Assembly (NCBI GenBank): GCA_035942255.1
Contig: DASZDG010000138.1
Location: forward strand, 1 to 64,000
Length of the DNA: 64,000 bases
Origin: JALZEG01 sp035942255
Lineage (GTDB): Bacteria > Actinomycetota > CADDZG01 > WHSQ01
Direction of reading: 5' to 3'
How positions within the stretch are numbered: the stretch's first letter is position 1; each line of letters starts with the position of its first letter. Made by a program: the position numbers and the translations under genes. This document shows positions 25,728 to 33,480 of this stretch, piece by piece. The notes beneath the pieces are model-generated. The model was not told the origin of the DNA. It searched no databases and saw only the letters and a program-made list of their open reading frames with translations.

Positions 25728-27319
25728 GGGCGCGCCGGCTCCGCGAGAGCCGCCGCGACGTCGCCCGGCGTCAGCCACTCGGGGCCGAACACCCGCGCCG
25801 TCTGCGGCGCGAAGACCGGCGAGTCGCCGAGCACCTCGGATGGCGAGCCGGCCGCGACCACGTCACCGGCGGCGAGCATCACGACCCGGTCCGCGACGTC
25901 CGCGGCGAGCTCGACGTCGTGGGTCGCGAACATCGTGGCGAAGCCCCCGCGCGCGCGGCGCCGCAGGTAGTCCGCGAGCAGCGCCTTGCTCTCGACGTCG
26001 AGGCCGCGCGTCGGCTCGTCGAGCAGCAGCACCGGCGCACCGGTCGCGATCACCGCCGCGGTCGCCACCAACAGCCGCTGCCCCGCCGAGAGGTCGCGCG
26101 GGTGCCGTGTCGCCAGCGACTCGATCCCGACCTCGCGCAGCACCTCGCCCGGGGAGACGGCCGCTCCCGACGCGCGCAGCGTCGCCTCCACCTCTCCCGC
26201 GACGGTCTCGCAGAAGAGGACGGTGTCGGGTGCCTGCGGGCAGAGGGCGACGTCGGTTCCGGGTCTGGGGGCCGCGCCGGTCGCGCCCACGGTCACGACG
26301 CCGGAGTCCGGCTCGTGCAGCCCCGCGAGGCATCGAAGCAGCGTCGTCTTCCCGGCCCCATTCCGGCCGGTGAGCGCCACGGTCTCGCCAAGGCCGACCT
26401 CGACGGAGACGCCGTTGAGAACGGCTCTCCCCCCGTACGACGCGCACACGTCGAGGGCCGTAACGCCGGACGGCGCGCGGTCCACGCGCTCAGGCGGCCG
26501 TGGCGGTGGCAACGTCACGTCGCGGGCGAGCCGGCGCGCGTCCCTCACCGTCAACGGGCGCGGCTCCCACCCGAACACCTCTCCGAGCCGCGCCACCGGC
26601 GGACCGGTCCCGGCCGCGGCCATGACGGGAGCGGGTTCTCCGTAGACGACACGGCCCCCGCCGAGGCACCCGATCGCCGCGTCGACGAATCCGGCGACGC
26701 GCTCGAGCCGGTGCTCCGCGACGAGGACGGTCAGGCCCAGGTCGTGGACCAGCCTCTGCAGCGCGGCGAGCACGTCCTCGGCCCCCTGCGGGTCGAGCTG
26801 GCTGGTCGGCTCGTCGAGCAACAGCACGCGCGGCCGAGCGGTGAGCGCGCCGGCGATCGCGACGCGCTGACGCTCGCCGCCCGACAACGAGCGGACGCTG
26901 CGATCGCGCAGCGGCGCGAGGTCGAGCAGGTCCAGCACCTCCTCCACGCGGCGGCGCATGACCGGCGGACCGATCCCGAGGTTCTCCATCGCGTACGCGA
27001 GCTCGTCCTCGACGCGGTCGAGGACGAACGCGCTGCCGGGGTCCTGCGGGACGAACGCCGCGGTCCCGGCGATCTCGCGCGGCGGGTGGCGCAGCGTGTC
27101 GACGCCTCCGGTGACGACGGTCCCCGAGAACGTCCCTCCGCTGAAGTGCGGGACGAGCCCGTTGCACGCGCGCAGCAGCGTCGACTTGCCCGACCCGGTA
27201 GCGCCGGTCACGAGCACGAACGTCCCCTCCGGGACGCGCAGCGAGACGTCCTCGAGCACGTCGTGCGTCCCGTGGGGGAACGAGAACGTGACTGCGTCGA
27301 ACACGACGACGTCGCTCAC
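25724..27319 (-). CDS. ECF transporter ATPase, two ABC cassettes fused
   Basis: The 531-residue product contains two ABC domains in one chain. Cassette 1 shows GATGSGKST, SLSGGERQRVAIAGAL and RVLLLDEPTSQLDPQG. Cassette 2 shows TGRNGAGKTTLL, DLSAGQRLLVATAA (a variant signature) and LLLDEPTRGLDVESK. It powers the transmembrane ECF module. The GTG at 27319 overlaps the EcfT stop (GTGA). The apparently longer open frame to 28099 runs through the EcfT gene in the wrong frame and is not used. Fused cassettes are common in actinobacterial ECF systems. Operon context assigns it to B12 uptake. Confidence 0.9.
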   Translation of the reverse strand: MSDVVVFDAVTFSFPHGTHDVLEDVSLRVPEGTFVLVTGATGSGKSTLLRACNGLVPHFSGGTFSGTVVTGGVDTLRHPPREIAGTAAFVPQDPGSAFVLDRVEDELAYAMENLGIGPPVMRRRVEEVLDLLDLAPLRDRSVRSLSGGERQRVAIAGALTARPRVLLLDEPTSQLDPQGAEDVLAALQRLVHDLGLTVLVAEHRLERVAGFVDAAIGCLGGGRVVYGEPAPVMAAAGTGPPVARLGEVFGWEPRPLTVRDARRLARDVTLPPPRPPERVDRAPSGVTALDVCASYGGRAVLNGVSVEVGLGETVALTGRNGAGKTTLLRCLAGLHEPDSGVVTVGATGAAPRPGTDVALCPQAPDTVLFCETVAGEVEATLRASGAAVSPGEVLREVGIESLATRHPRDLSAGQRLLVATAAVIATGAPVLLLDEPTRGLDVESKALLADYLRRRARGGFATMFATHDVELAADVADRVVMLAAGDVVAAGSPSEVLGDSPVFAPQTARVFGPEWLTPGDVAAALAEPARP

Positions 27320-28113
27320 GCGACCCGCCTCTCGACCGGGTCGGCCGGGAGCCACGCGACGGCCGCGAAGCTGAATGCCGCCAGCATCGGGATGGCCTCG
27401 GCCCCCGGCCACCGCAACGGGTACGTCGACACCGACAGGGCGCCGTCCCCGCGCACCGCCAGAGCGACGACGACGGCGGCAGCGGTCACGGCGACCGCGA
27501 CCGTCGCGGCGGCGGCGCGCCCGAAGCGATCGGGACGGTAGCGCGTGCGGCGTCCGCGGCCGTGCCCGCGCGCGTCCATCGACTCCGCCAGCGTCACCGC
27601 GTCCTCCATGCCCGTGGCTAGCACGGGGACCGCGAGCGCCGGCAGCGTCCGCCAGCTCTTGATCTCGATCCCGCGCAGCCGTTGTGACTCCCTCACCTTC
27701 GCCGCGGCCTCCATCGTGCGCGGGGCGATCGCCAGCGCGAGCGCCGCCGCAAGCGCGGGCTCGTGCCACCGCCGCGGCGCGAGCCTCAGCACGCGGAACG
27801 GGTCGGTCACGGAGTTGAACGTCCCGAAGAGCACGAGCAGCACGCCGAGACGAAGCCCTTCGAGCGCGGCGTACGCGACCGCGCTCCAGGAGAGCGGGGG
27901 GCTGAACACCACGAGAGCCGTCCGGGCAATCACGGTGACGATGGCGAACAACGCGAACATCCGGAACGAGCGCGCGGCGGGGCCGTCCACCGCCTTGCGC
28001 GTGTGCACCGCCCACGCCGCTACGAACAGTGGCAGGAGATAGAACGGGTTCGTGGTCGCGATCGCGACGACGCCGGCGCCGAGCACCCACGCGAACCACG
28101 CCCCGGGATGCAC
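27316..28113 (-). CDS. ECF transporter transmembrane component T
   Basis: The 265-residue product has 4-5 membrane segments and two cytosolic coupling motifs of the Ala-Arg-Gly type (ESQRLRGIEI and ESMDARGHGRG), which contact the ATPases in ECF systems. The GTG at 28113 lies one base after the stop of the DUF4430-like gene, and its own stop overlaps the ATPase gene. It forms the energising module with the double ATPase and the S component. Confidence 0.88.
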   Translation of the reverse strand: MHPGAWFAWVLGAGVVAIATTNPFYLLPLFVAAWAVHTRKAVDGPAARSFRMFALFAIVTVIARTALVVFSPPLSWSAVAYAALEGLRLGVLLVLFGTFNSVTDPFRVLRLAPRRWHEPALAAALALAIAPRTMEAAAKVRESQRLRGIEIKSWRTLPALAVPVLATGMEDAVTLAESMDARGHGRGRRTRYRPDRFGRAAAATVAVAVTAAAVVVALAVRGDGALSVSTYPLRWPGAEAIPMLAAFSFAAVAWLPADPVERRVA

Positions 28114-28114
28114 G

Positions 28115-28969
28115 TCAGCCCCGCGATCGCCGGCGCGTCCCGGCCCACACGGCAGCCGCGAGCCCGCCCGCCGCGGCGAGACCGAGCAGCCCCGTCACCG
28201 GTGGTCCCGCGTCGTCCTCGTCGTTCGCCGGCCGGGCTGAGAGCGTCGACGGTTCCGGGGTCGGCGCGAGCATCGTGCTGCCCGGCGCGGCAGAGGGCCG
28301 CTCCCGCTCGGGCCGGCCGCGGCCGGATCTCTTAGCGGGGCCGTCCCTCTGCGGCTCCCCCGAGGCTGCGTCCGGGGTCGGAGCCGGAGCCGCCACGGCC
28401 GGCGGAGCGGTCGCGGGTCCGGGCGCGGGTCGGTCGCGGCCCCCGGAACGCTCCGGCTTCGACGGCGGCGGCGGTGCCTCGACCGCGCAGACGTCTCCGA
28501 ACTCCGTCGCGGGGGGCTGCTGGTGGTTCGACCCGTTGTCCCCGCTCCCCCACGACCATCCGTCGACGTCGCCGTCCTCTATCGACGCCGAGCCCGCGCC
28601 CGTGCCGGCCCACGTCCAGCCGCCGGAGCCGTTCCCGTGCCAGTAGCCCCAGAACTCCGGGTACTCGCCGAAGCAGTCGTCGCCCTCGGGGCCCACGCCC
28701 TCCAGACGGCACACCGCCTCGCCGCCGAACCCGAGCGAGTAGTCGAGGCCGTGCTGCTCCCCCGCGAGCTGCACGAGCTCGATCCCGGTCACCGAGTCGT
28801 CGGGGAGCGCGACGCAGTACGTCGTGACCGCGGCCCCCGTGTCGACGACCAGAGCGGCGCGCGCTCCCTCGCCCGCGCATGCCGTCGCCGGCGGTAAGGA
28901 GACCGCGCCGGCCGCGCCCGCGACGAGCGCGAGCGCGGCGAACGAACGGCGGGTCCTGCCTACTTGCAC
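28115..28969 (-). CDS. Secreted transcobalamin-like C-domain (DUF4430-like) protein with surface anchor
   Basis: The 284-residue product has a signal peptide (1 to about 33), a domain at about 38-161 that matches the DUF4430/transcobalamin-like C pattern (opening VVDTG, then GGEAVCRLEGVG, FWGYWHGNGSGGWTW and a final DGDVDGWSWG), a Pro-rich linker (about 162-250), and a PPVTG motif (256-260) followed by a hydrophobic stretch and Arg-rich end, like a sortase sorting signal or a membrane anchor. In animal transcobalamin this domain covers the top of B12. The GTG start overlaps the barrel protein gene by 10 bases. Pairing it with cobalamin rests on family knowledge and on the riboswitch. Confidence 0.8.
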   Translation of the reverse strand: MQVGRTRRSFAALALVAGAAGAVSLPPATACAGEGARAALVVDTGAAVTTYCVALPDDSVTGIELVQLAGEQHGLDYSLGFGGEAVCRLEGVGPEGDDCFGEYPEFWGYWHGNGSGGWTWAGTGAGSASIEDGDVDGWSWGSGDNGSNHQQPPATEFGDVCAVEAPPPPSKPERSGGRDRPAPGPATAPPAVAAPAPTPDAASGEPQRDGPAKRSGRGRPERERPSAAPGSTMLAPTPEPSTLSARPANDEDDAGPPVTGLLGLAAAGGLAAAVWAGTRRRSRG

Positions 28970-30036
28970 GGGCGCCGGCGCGGCGGGGGCTGCGTGACCT
29001 CGGCGGATGACCCGAACGGGAACCGCATCAGCGCGGGAACGGCGCCGACGGTCGCGCCGACGTTCGGGTCCTGCTTCTCGAAGCGCTCGCGCTCGGCGTC
29101 GTAGTCCCAGCTGAACGCGAACGCGCCCATGGTCCTGCCGCACAGCGGGTATTGCAGGCGCGCGAGGGCGCGGTCGCCGCCGTCGGGAACGTCGGCGCCC
29201 GTGGCCGAGTACGCCATGATCACGAGCGCGGTGGAGTTCGCGTCGGTCAGGTAGCAGAACTCCTTCCCGAGCTTCTCCTCGGTGCACTTGCCGTGCGGCT
29301 CGTAGACCCAGCCGCCCTTGTAGTCGTCGCGGGCGCTGCGCAGGAACTCGAACGGGTCGTTCCGCGCTTCCGGTCCCGGCGCGCCGGCAAGCGCCATCAC
29401 CGCGTGTGCGGTCGTGTTCGTGTCGGAGCGGGCGAAGTCGTTCTCGGCGCTCGAGTCGAAGCAGTGCTGGTCGTCGCCCTCGGAGGACGGCTCGTCGAAC
29501 TGCCATCCCCCGTCACCGCACTGCGCGTCCACGAGCCATTGCGACGCGTTCCCCGGGGGGGCCTCGCCTGCGGCGCTCAGCGCGAGCATCGCGAGCGCGT
29601 GGTAGCCGACCTCCGTGTCCGACTCGCCGCCGTACTGCCCCGAGTCGGTCTGCGAGGCTTGGATCTCTTCCACGAGGTCGTGGCCGGCGAAAGAGCGGGG
29701 GTCCTTCCCCGCGGCGACGAGCGCGAACACCAGCTTCGCCTTCAGCCCCAGCGTCGACGCTTCCTCTACGTTCTCCTCCAACCACCTGACCGCGCGGCGT
29801 ATCTGACGCTCACCGCGCCGCGCCGCCACGAACGCGACGACGGCGTCGGCGGTCGTCCCGAACTGCGAGAAGCCGCCGGTGATCGCGCCCGTGTCGGTCT
29901 GGTTGTCGGCCACGTACCTGGTCGCGGCGACGGCGCGGGCCCTACGGCCCGGCGCGGCAAATGCCGGAACGGCGGAGGCGGCGAGGGCGAGGATGGCCGC
30001 GGTCGCGGCGCACCTCCGGAGGGTGCGGTGCTGCAT
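28960..30036 (-). CDS. Secreted alpha/alpha-barrel protein, transcobalamin N-domain-like
   Basis: The 358-residue product has a signal peptide (1 to about 28, AFA cleavage) and at least three helical repeats with 'GQYGGESDTEVGYHALAML', 'DGGWQFDE...SDTNTTAHAVMAL' and 'GGWVYEP...TDANSTALVIMAY'. These resemble the alpha6/alpha6 barrel of intrinsic factor and transcobalamin, and the wider squalene-cyclase/prenyltransferase fold. The DxDD and QW catalytic motifs of cyclases are missing, so it is likely a binding protein. I chose ATG 30036 because of an excellent Shine-Dalgarno (ggaagg), giving a proper signal peptide. It is the first gene of the riboswitch-controlled operon. Confidence 0.8.
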   Translation of the reverse strand: MQHRTLRRCAATAAILALAASAVPAFAAPGRRARAVAATRYVADNQTDTGAITGGFSQFGTTADAVVAFVAARRGERQIRRAVRWLEENVEEASTLGLKAKLVFALVAAGKDPRSFAGHDLVEEIQASQTDSGQYGGESDTEVGYHALAMLALSAAGEAPPGNASQWLVDAQCGDGGWQFDEPSSEGDDQHCFDSSAENDFARSDTNTTAHAVMALAGAPGPEARNDPFEFLRSARDDYKGGWVYEPHGKCTEEKLGKEFCYLTDANSTALVIMAYSATGADVPDGGDRALARLQYPLCGRTMGAFAFSWDYDAERERFEKQDPNVGATVGAVPALMRFPFGSSAEVTQPPPRRRPCK

Positions 30037-30076
30037 GCCTGCTCCTTCCCGGCCCCCGGTCCTCGCGGGAGCCACG

Positions 30077-30107
30077 AAAAACGACCCCTCCGAATAAGCA
30101 GGGGTCG
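30077..30107 (-). terminator. Riboswitch expression-platform terminator
   Basis: An 8-base stem (cgacccct / aggggtcg) with a 10-base loop followed by five Ts on the minus strand lies just after the cobalamin aptamer and 41 bases before the first start codon. It is the OFF switch expected of a transcription-terminating B12 riboswitch. Confidence 0.85.
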
Positions 30108-30109
30108 CG

Positions 30110-30265
30110 GAAGCGGGCAGGTGCCCACGGCTCTCCCTTTGCCTCGAAGGAAATCGAGCCGCACGCTCGGAGGGTTCCTGGCTCGTCCGCTGGAAGCGGA
30201 CCCACAGTTGCGGGACAGCGCCGGATTCCGACCGGTCTTCCCCTGCATGAGCGTGCAGTTATGGG
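30110..30265 (-). promoter_or_regulatory. Cobalamin (B12) riboswitch
   Basis: The minus strand shows the conserved cobalamin aptamer core: gaccggtcggaatccggc, then gtcccgcaactgtggg (the B12 box region), a short stem-loop tccgc-ttcca-gcgga, and gagccaggaaccc with the flanking helix (gagcgtgcggctcg). When B12 is bound, the downstream terminator should form and the operon is silenced. The aptamer begins about 10 bases after the stop codon of the neighbouring membrane-protein gene, so its promoter must lie inside that gene, unless transcription reads through from the RNase H gene cluster. Confidence 0.92.
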
Positions 30266-30275
30266 TTGTCGGGGC

Positions 30276-30818
30276 TCACTCTACTCCGCCGGCCGGCCCC
30301 TCCCACGGCCGGAGGTAGCCGTCTCGCAGGAACAACCGGAACCGGTCGCCGTGTCCGAGGCCGAACGCGACCCAGAACCACGCGAGGACCAGCGCACCGG
30401 CGACCTCGCCGCCCCACGTGCCGAGGTGCGCGAGCGGGTCCGTCAGCAGGTCCCACGAGTACGGCTCGGCCGGCGCCGCCGAGAACGACGTGCCGAACGC
30501 CGGCCACAGGAACGTACGCGGCGCGTTCCACATGCCGTCGCCGACGAGGTGGAGCAACCATCCGACGGGGATCCCGAAGACGGCGAGCCGCGCCGTTCCG
30601 CGGAAGCCGAGGATCACGACGATCGCGACGAGCACGACCGTCAACAGCGAGTGCGCGGCCCCCCGGCCCGAGCCGTTGTCGTACGTGAACGCGTCGGCGA
30701 TGCCGTCCACCACGTCCGGCAACACCGCGCCGATCAGCACGAACCGGTAGTCGATGCGCCGGCGGCCCAGCGTGACGTAGACGATCGACGCGGCGAGCCC
30801 CGCGTGCCACAGGATCAA
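30276..30818 (-). CDS. YdjM/DUF457-type membrane-bound hydrolase
   Basis: The 180-residue product has about four membrane segments with a histidine/aspartate pattern typical of YdjM-like putative metal-dependent hydrolases: the first helix (LWHAGLAASIVYVTLG), then VLIGAVLPDVVDGIADAF, HSLLTVVLVAIVVILG and WLLHLVGDGMWN. The family is functionally unassigned. The only workable start is TTG at 30818, which overlaps the RNase H stop as TTGA, so it depends on translational coupling. The gene ends immediately before the B12 riboswitch aptamer. Confidence 0.75.
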   Translation of the reverse strand: MILWHAGLAASIVYVTLGRRRIDYRFVLIGAVLPDVVDGIADAFTYDNGSGRGAAHSLLTVVLVAIVVILGFRGTARLAVFGIPVGWLLHLVGDGMWNAPRTFLWPAFGTSFSAAPAEPYSWDLLTDPLAHLGTWGGEVAGALVLAWFWVAFGLGHGDRFRLFLRDGYLRPWEGPAGGVE

Positions 30819-31267
30819 AACAGCGGGTCGTGGCGCATCGTCGCCTCGCGGTCCAGCTCCTCGTCGAGCGCCGCCGCGTCCATCCCCTGGTTTGCGAGCT
30901 TGTCGGCGGCAGCGTTTTCGTCCCGCCTGACGTGAGTGAGCGATCGCGTCTCGAAGCGCCGGAGCAGCGACTGCGCACGGACGGCGAGCCTCCGGAGCGT
31001 GTCGTTCTTGATCTTCCACTGACCCTTCACCTGCTCGACGACGAGCTTCGAGTCCAGACGGACTTCGATCTCGGTCACGCCCCTTTCGAGCGCGAGCTCG
31101 AGCCCCTCGATCAACGCGGTGTACTCGGCGACGTTGTTCGTCGTCTCGCCGATGCCGCGCGCGATCTCGCCGAGCACGTTGCCGTCCGCGTCTTCGAGCA
31201 GCACGCCGATGCCCGCGGGGCCGGGGTTGCCGCGCGCTCCCCCGTCGGTGTGGAGGATCGCTTTCAA
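30815..31267 (-). CDS. Ribonuclease HI family protein
   Basis: The 150-residue product has the RNase HI catalytic set: Asp in HTDGGARGNPGPAG, the Glu in NNVAEYTALIEGLELAL, the Asp in VRLDSKLVVEQVKG, and the final HVRRDENAAADKLANQG. It degrades the RNA strand of RNA-DNA hybrids, including R-loops and primers. The ATG start lies 3 bases after the stop of the upstream zinc-ribbon gene, and the stop overlaps the next gene as TTGA, so the three form one operon. Confidence 0.92.
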   Translation of the reverse strand: MKAILHTDGGARGNPGPAGIGVLLEDADGNVLGEIARGIGETTNNVAEYTALIEGLELALERGVTEIEVRLDSKLVVEQVKGQWKIKNDTLRRLAVRAQSLLRRFETRSLTHVRRDENAAADKLANQGMDAAALDEELDREATMRHDPLF

Positions 31268-31270
31268 GAG

Positions 31271-31996
31271 TTAGCCGATTACGAGGATGCGGCGGCAGTT
31301 GTCGCAGCGCTGGAGGCCGCCCTCGGCCCGCATCCGCTCGAGCTCGCGCTGCGGCAGCTTCGTGTGACACCCGAGGCACGTCCCGCCCTCGAGCCCCGCG
31401 GCCCCCACGCCGCCCTTGGCCGCACGGATCTGCTCGTAGAGCTTCAGGAGGTCTGCCGGGATCGTCCCCGCGATCTCGTCCCGCGCCGCCGAGTGCCTCT
31501 GCATGTCCGCGTCGATCTCCGACGTCAGGCCCCCGACGGTCGCCGTCAGCGTCGCGGCCTCCGCGGCGGTCTCGTCCCGTTCCTTGGACAGGCCTTCCAT
31601 CGTCGCCGCGGCCCCCTCGCGTCCCAGCATCGCCTCGAGCAGCTCGTCCTCGAGGGCCGTCTTCTTGCGCTTGAGGGACTCGACCTCGGCCTGGAGAGCA
31701 GAGAGCTCCTTCGGGTTCGACACGCCTCCGGAGAACATCCGCTGCTCCTCGCGGGCGATCTTCTCGTCGAGGAGCCCCGACTCTCCTTCGAGACGCGCGA
31801 CCTCACGGGCGATCTCGTCGTGCTGCTTGCGCGCTATCGCGAGATCGGCGTCGAGCTCTGCGAGGGCCGCGTTCACGTCGTCCAGCCGCTGCGCTTCGGG
31901 CAGCGACGCACGGCGCTCCTCGAGCCTCTTGATCGCCGTGTCCTCGGCCTGGAGGTCGAGCAGCCGCTGGAGGGAAGCGGGATCAGCGGTCGGCAT
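31271..31996 (-). CDS. Coiled-coil C4 zinc-ribbon protein (zf-RING_7/CdsZ-like)
   Basis: The 241-residue product is mostly an alpha-helical coiled coil (about residues 8-175, many Glu/Arg/Ala heptads) ending in a C4 zinc ribbon (CLGCHTKLP ... LQRCDNCRRIL). This architecture is well conserved in bacteria and usually neighbours RNase HI, as here. The name CdsZ has been proposed for members linked to ribosome or RNA processes. I chose the ATG at 31996; the frame opens earlier but without coding character. First gene of an operon with RNase HI and the YdjM-type protein. Confidence 0.85.
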   Translation of the reverse strand: MPTADPASLQRLLDLQAEDTAIKRLEERRASLPEAQRLDDVNAALAELDADLAIARKQHDEIAREVARLEGESGLLDEKIAREEQRMFSGGVSNPKELSALQAEVESLKRKKTALEDELLEAMLGREGAAATMEGLSKERDETAAEAATLTATVGGLTSEIDADMQRHSAARDEIAGTIPADLLKLYEQIRAAKGGVGAAGLEGGTCLGCHTKLPQRELERMRAEGGLQRCDNCRRILVIG

Positions 31997-32107
31997 CGGC
32001 CGCAGAGTAACACCGGGCCTCTGCGAGACTGATGGCACCGGGCGCCTCGGCGAGCGGTGCTGAACGATACCGGCCTCAAGCAAACCTTTTCACCCGACGG
32101 AGGGGTA

Positions 32108-32689
32108 ATGGGGACTGCAGTCCCCGGAGGGAACGCCCTTCGGGCCGACGAGGGCGAGCTGTTGCTCGCCGTCGCACGCGGCGACGTCGACGCGTTGAGA
32201 GCGCTCTATCGATCGTTCGAACGCCCGCTGTACGCGCTGGGGATCAGATGGCTGAACGACCCGAAGCTCGCGGAAGAGCTCGTACAGGAGGTGACGTTGC
32301 GCGTGTGGCGCAGGGCCGCGCGGTACGACCCCGAGCGCGGCGCGTCCGGCTCGTGGATCTTCGGGATCGCACGCAACGTCGCCGCCGACCTCGCCCGCGC
32401 CCGGGCCCGCGCTCCGATGCCGGTCGCCGATGCGGGGGTCGAGCGGAGGGACCCGTGGGACGAGGACCGCGCGTGGACCGCGTGGGAGGTGGCGCGGGCG
32501 GTCGCGCGTTTGCCGGAAGATCAGCGCCGTGTCGTCGAGCTCGCGTACTCCAACCAGATGACCCAGAGTGAGATAGCGGCCGAGCTCGGCATCCCGCTCG
32601 GCACCGTGAAGACGCGGCTCTACGCGGGGCTGCGGAAGCTGCGCGCGATCTTCGCCGAGAGAGGGATCGTCTCCGAGGAGCCCGCGTGA
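32108..32689 (+). CDS. ECF-type RNA polymerase sigma factor (SigK/RpoE-like)
   Basis: The 193-residue product has region 2 (FERPLYALGIRWLNDPKLAEELVQEVTLRVWRR in two halves) and region 4 (LPEDQRRVVELAYSNQMTQSEIAAELGIPLGTVKTRLYAGL), the latter a full helix-turn-helix. The ATG at 32108 follows a strong ggagggg; an in-frame ATG at 32057 lacks this. Sigma region 2 binds the -10 element and region 4 the -35 element and the anti-sigma factor. Immediately downstream is the matching anti-sigma gene, overlapping by GTGA. Confidence 0.9.
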   Translation: MGTAVPGGNALRADEGELLLAVARGDVDALRALYRSFERPLYALGIRWLNDPKLAEELVQEVTLRVWRRAARYDPERGASGSWIFGIARNVAADLARARARAPMPVADAGVERRDPWDEDRAWTAWEVARAVARLPEDQRRVVELAYSNQMTQSEIAAELGIPLGTVKTRLYAGLRKLRAIFAERGIVSEEPA

Positions 32690-33477
32690 CCGTCTGCGAC
32701 GACCACCGGCTCGACTTCCACCCGTACGTGCTCGGCGAGCTGCCTCCGGACCGGGCCCAGGAGGTCCGGCGCCACGTGGACGGGTGCGGAGCCTGCGCGC
32801 GCGAGCTCGTCCGCGTCGGCCAGGTCCACAAGCTTCTCGTCGACGCCCCGCTCGACCACACGCCGCCGCCCGGGCTGGAGGACGACGTCTTCTCGCTCGT
32901 GGCGCTCGAGCCCGTCGGGAGCCTCGTCTCGAACGCGCTGCCGGCTGCGGATCCTCCGGACGACCTCGAGCGCGCGGCCCTGCTGAGGGCGGGCGTGCTC
33001 GCGCCGCGGCGCTCGCGGGCGACGACCGTGCTGGTGCCCGCGCTCGGCGTCGCTACCGTCGTGCTCGGGATCCTCGGGATCAACTGGCGCTCGGAGGCCG
33101 ACCGGATGCGCGACGACTTCGGCCCGGTGGGCCAGACGATGCAGCTCGTGAACCTGAGCGGGTCGCCCGAGCCGCCCGCCGAGACGACGGTCGAGCTCGT
33201 CCGCTACGGCGACTCGTCGTACAAGGTCGTGATCGACGGGCCGGTGCCGCCGGCCCCCGACGGCTACTACTACGAGATGTGGATGAGCGGCCCCACGGGC
33301 AGGGTCTCGTGCGGGACGTTCACGGTCGGAGACGACGAGACCGTCCACAACTTCTCGATCGGCGTCGACCCCGCCGACTACCCGTACCTCGAGATCACCC
33401 TCGAGCCCGACGACGGCAACGAGGAGATGAACGGAGAGGTGCAGTGGCAGGGCGAGCTCGTCGGCGCGTCCTCTTAA
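32686..33477 (+). CDS. Transmembrane zinc-binding anti-sigma factor (RskA-like)
   Basis: The 263-residue product begins with a ZAS zinc motif (H-x3-C-x2-C: RRHVDGCGACARE after an N-terminal HPYVLGELPPDRAQEV), a spacer, then one membrane helix (VLVPALGVATVVLGILGINW, about residues 107-126) and an external C-terminal domain resembling the RskA anti-sigma K domain (YYYEMWMSGPTGRVSCGTFTV). It should hold the upstream sigma factor inactive at the membrane until an external signal triggers its release or proteolysis. GTG start overlapping the sigma stop. Confidence 0.9.
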   Translation: MTVCDDHRLDFHPYVLGELPPDRAQEVRRHVDGCGACARELVRVGQVHKLLVDAPLDHTPPPGLEDDVFSLVALEPVGSLVSNALPAADPPDDLERAALLRAGVLAPRRSRATTVLVPALGVATVVLGILGINWRSEADRMRDDFGPVGQTMQLVNLSGSPEPPAETTVELVRYGDSSYKVVIDGPVPPAPDGYYYEMWMSGPTGRVSCGTFTVGDDETVHNFSIGVDPADYPYLEITLEPDDGNEEMNGEVQWQGELVGASS

Positions 33478-33480
33478 GCC

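Noticed and set aside
27320..28099. ATPase frame extended back to 28099
   Set aside because: The extra part is a shadow of the EcfT gene in another frame. The GTG overlapping the EcfT stop gives a normal ABC start.
28970..29506. DUF4430-like frame extended back to 29506
   Set aside because: The extension is Arg-rich shadow sequence inside the barrel gene. GTG at 28969 gives a proper signal peptide.
28960..30036. Terpene cyclase or prenyltransferase enzyme
   Set aside because: The fold is similar but the DxDD motif and QW repeats of cyclases are missing. A signal peptide and the B12 riboswitch point to a binding role.
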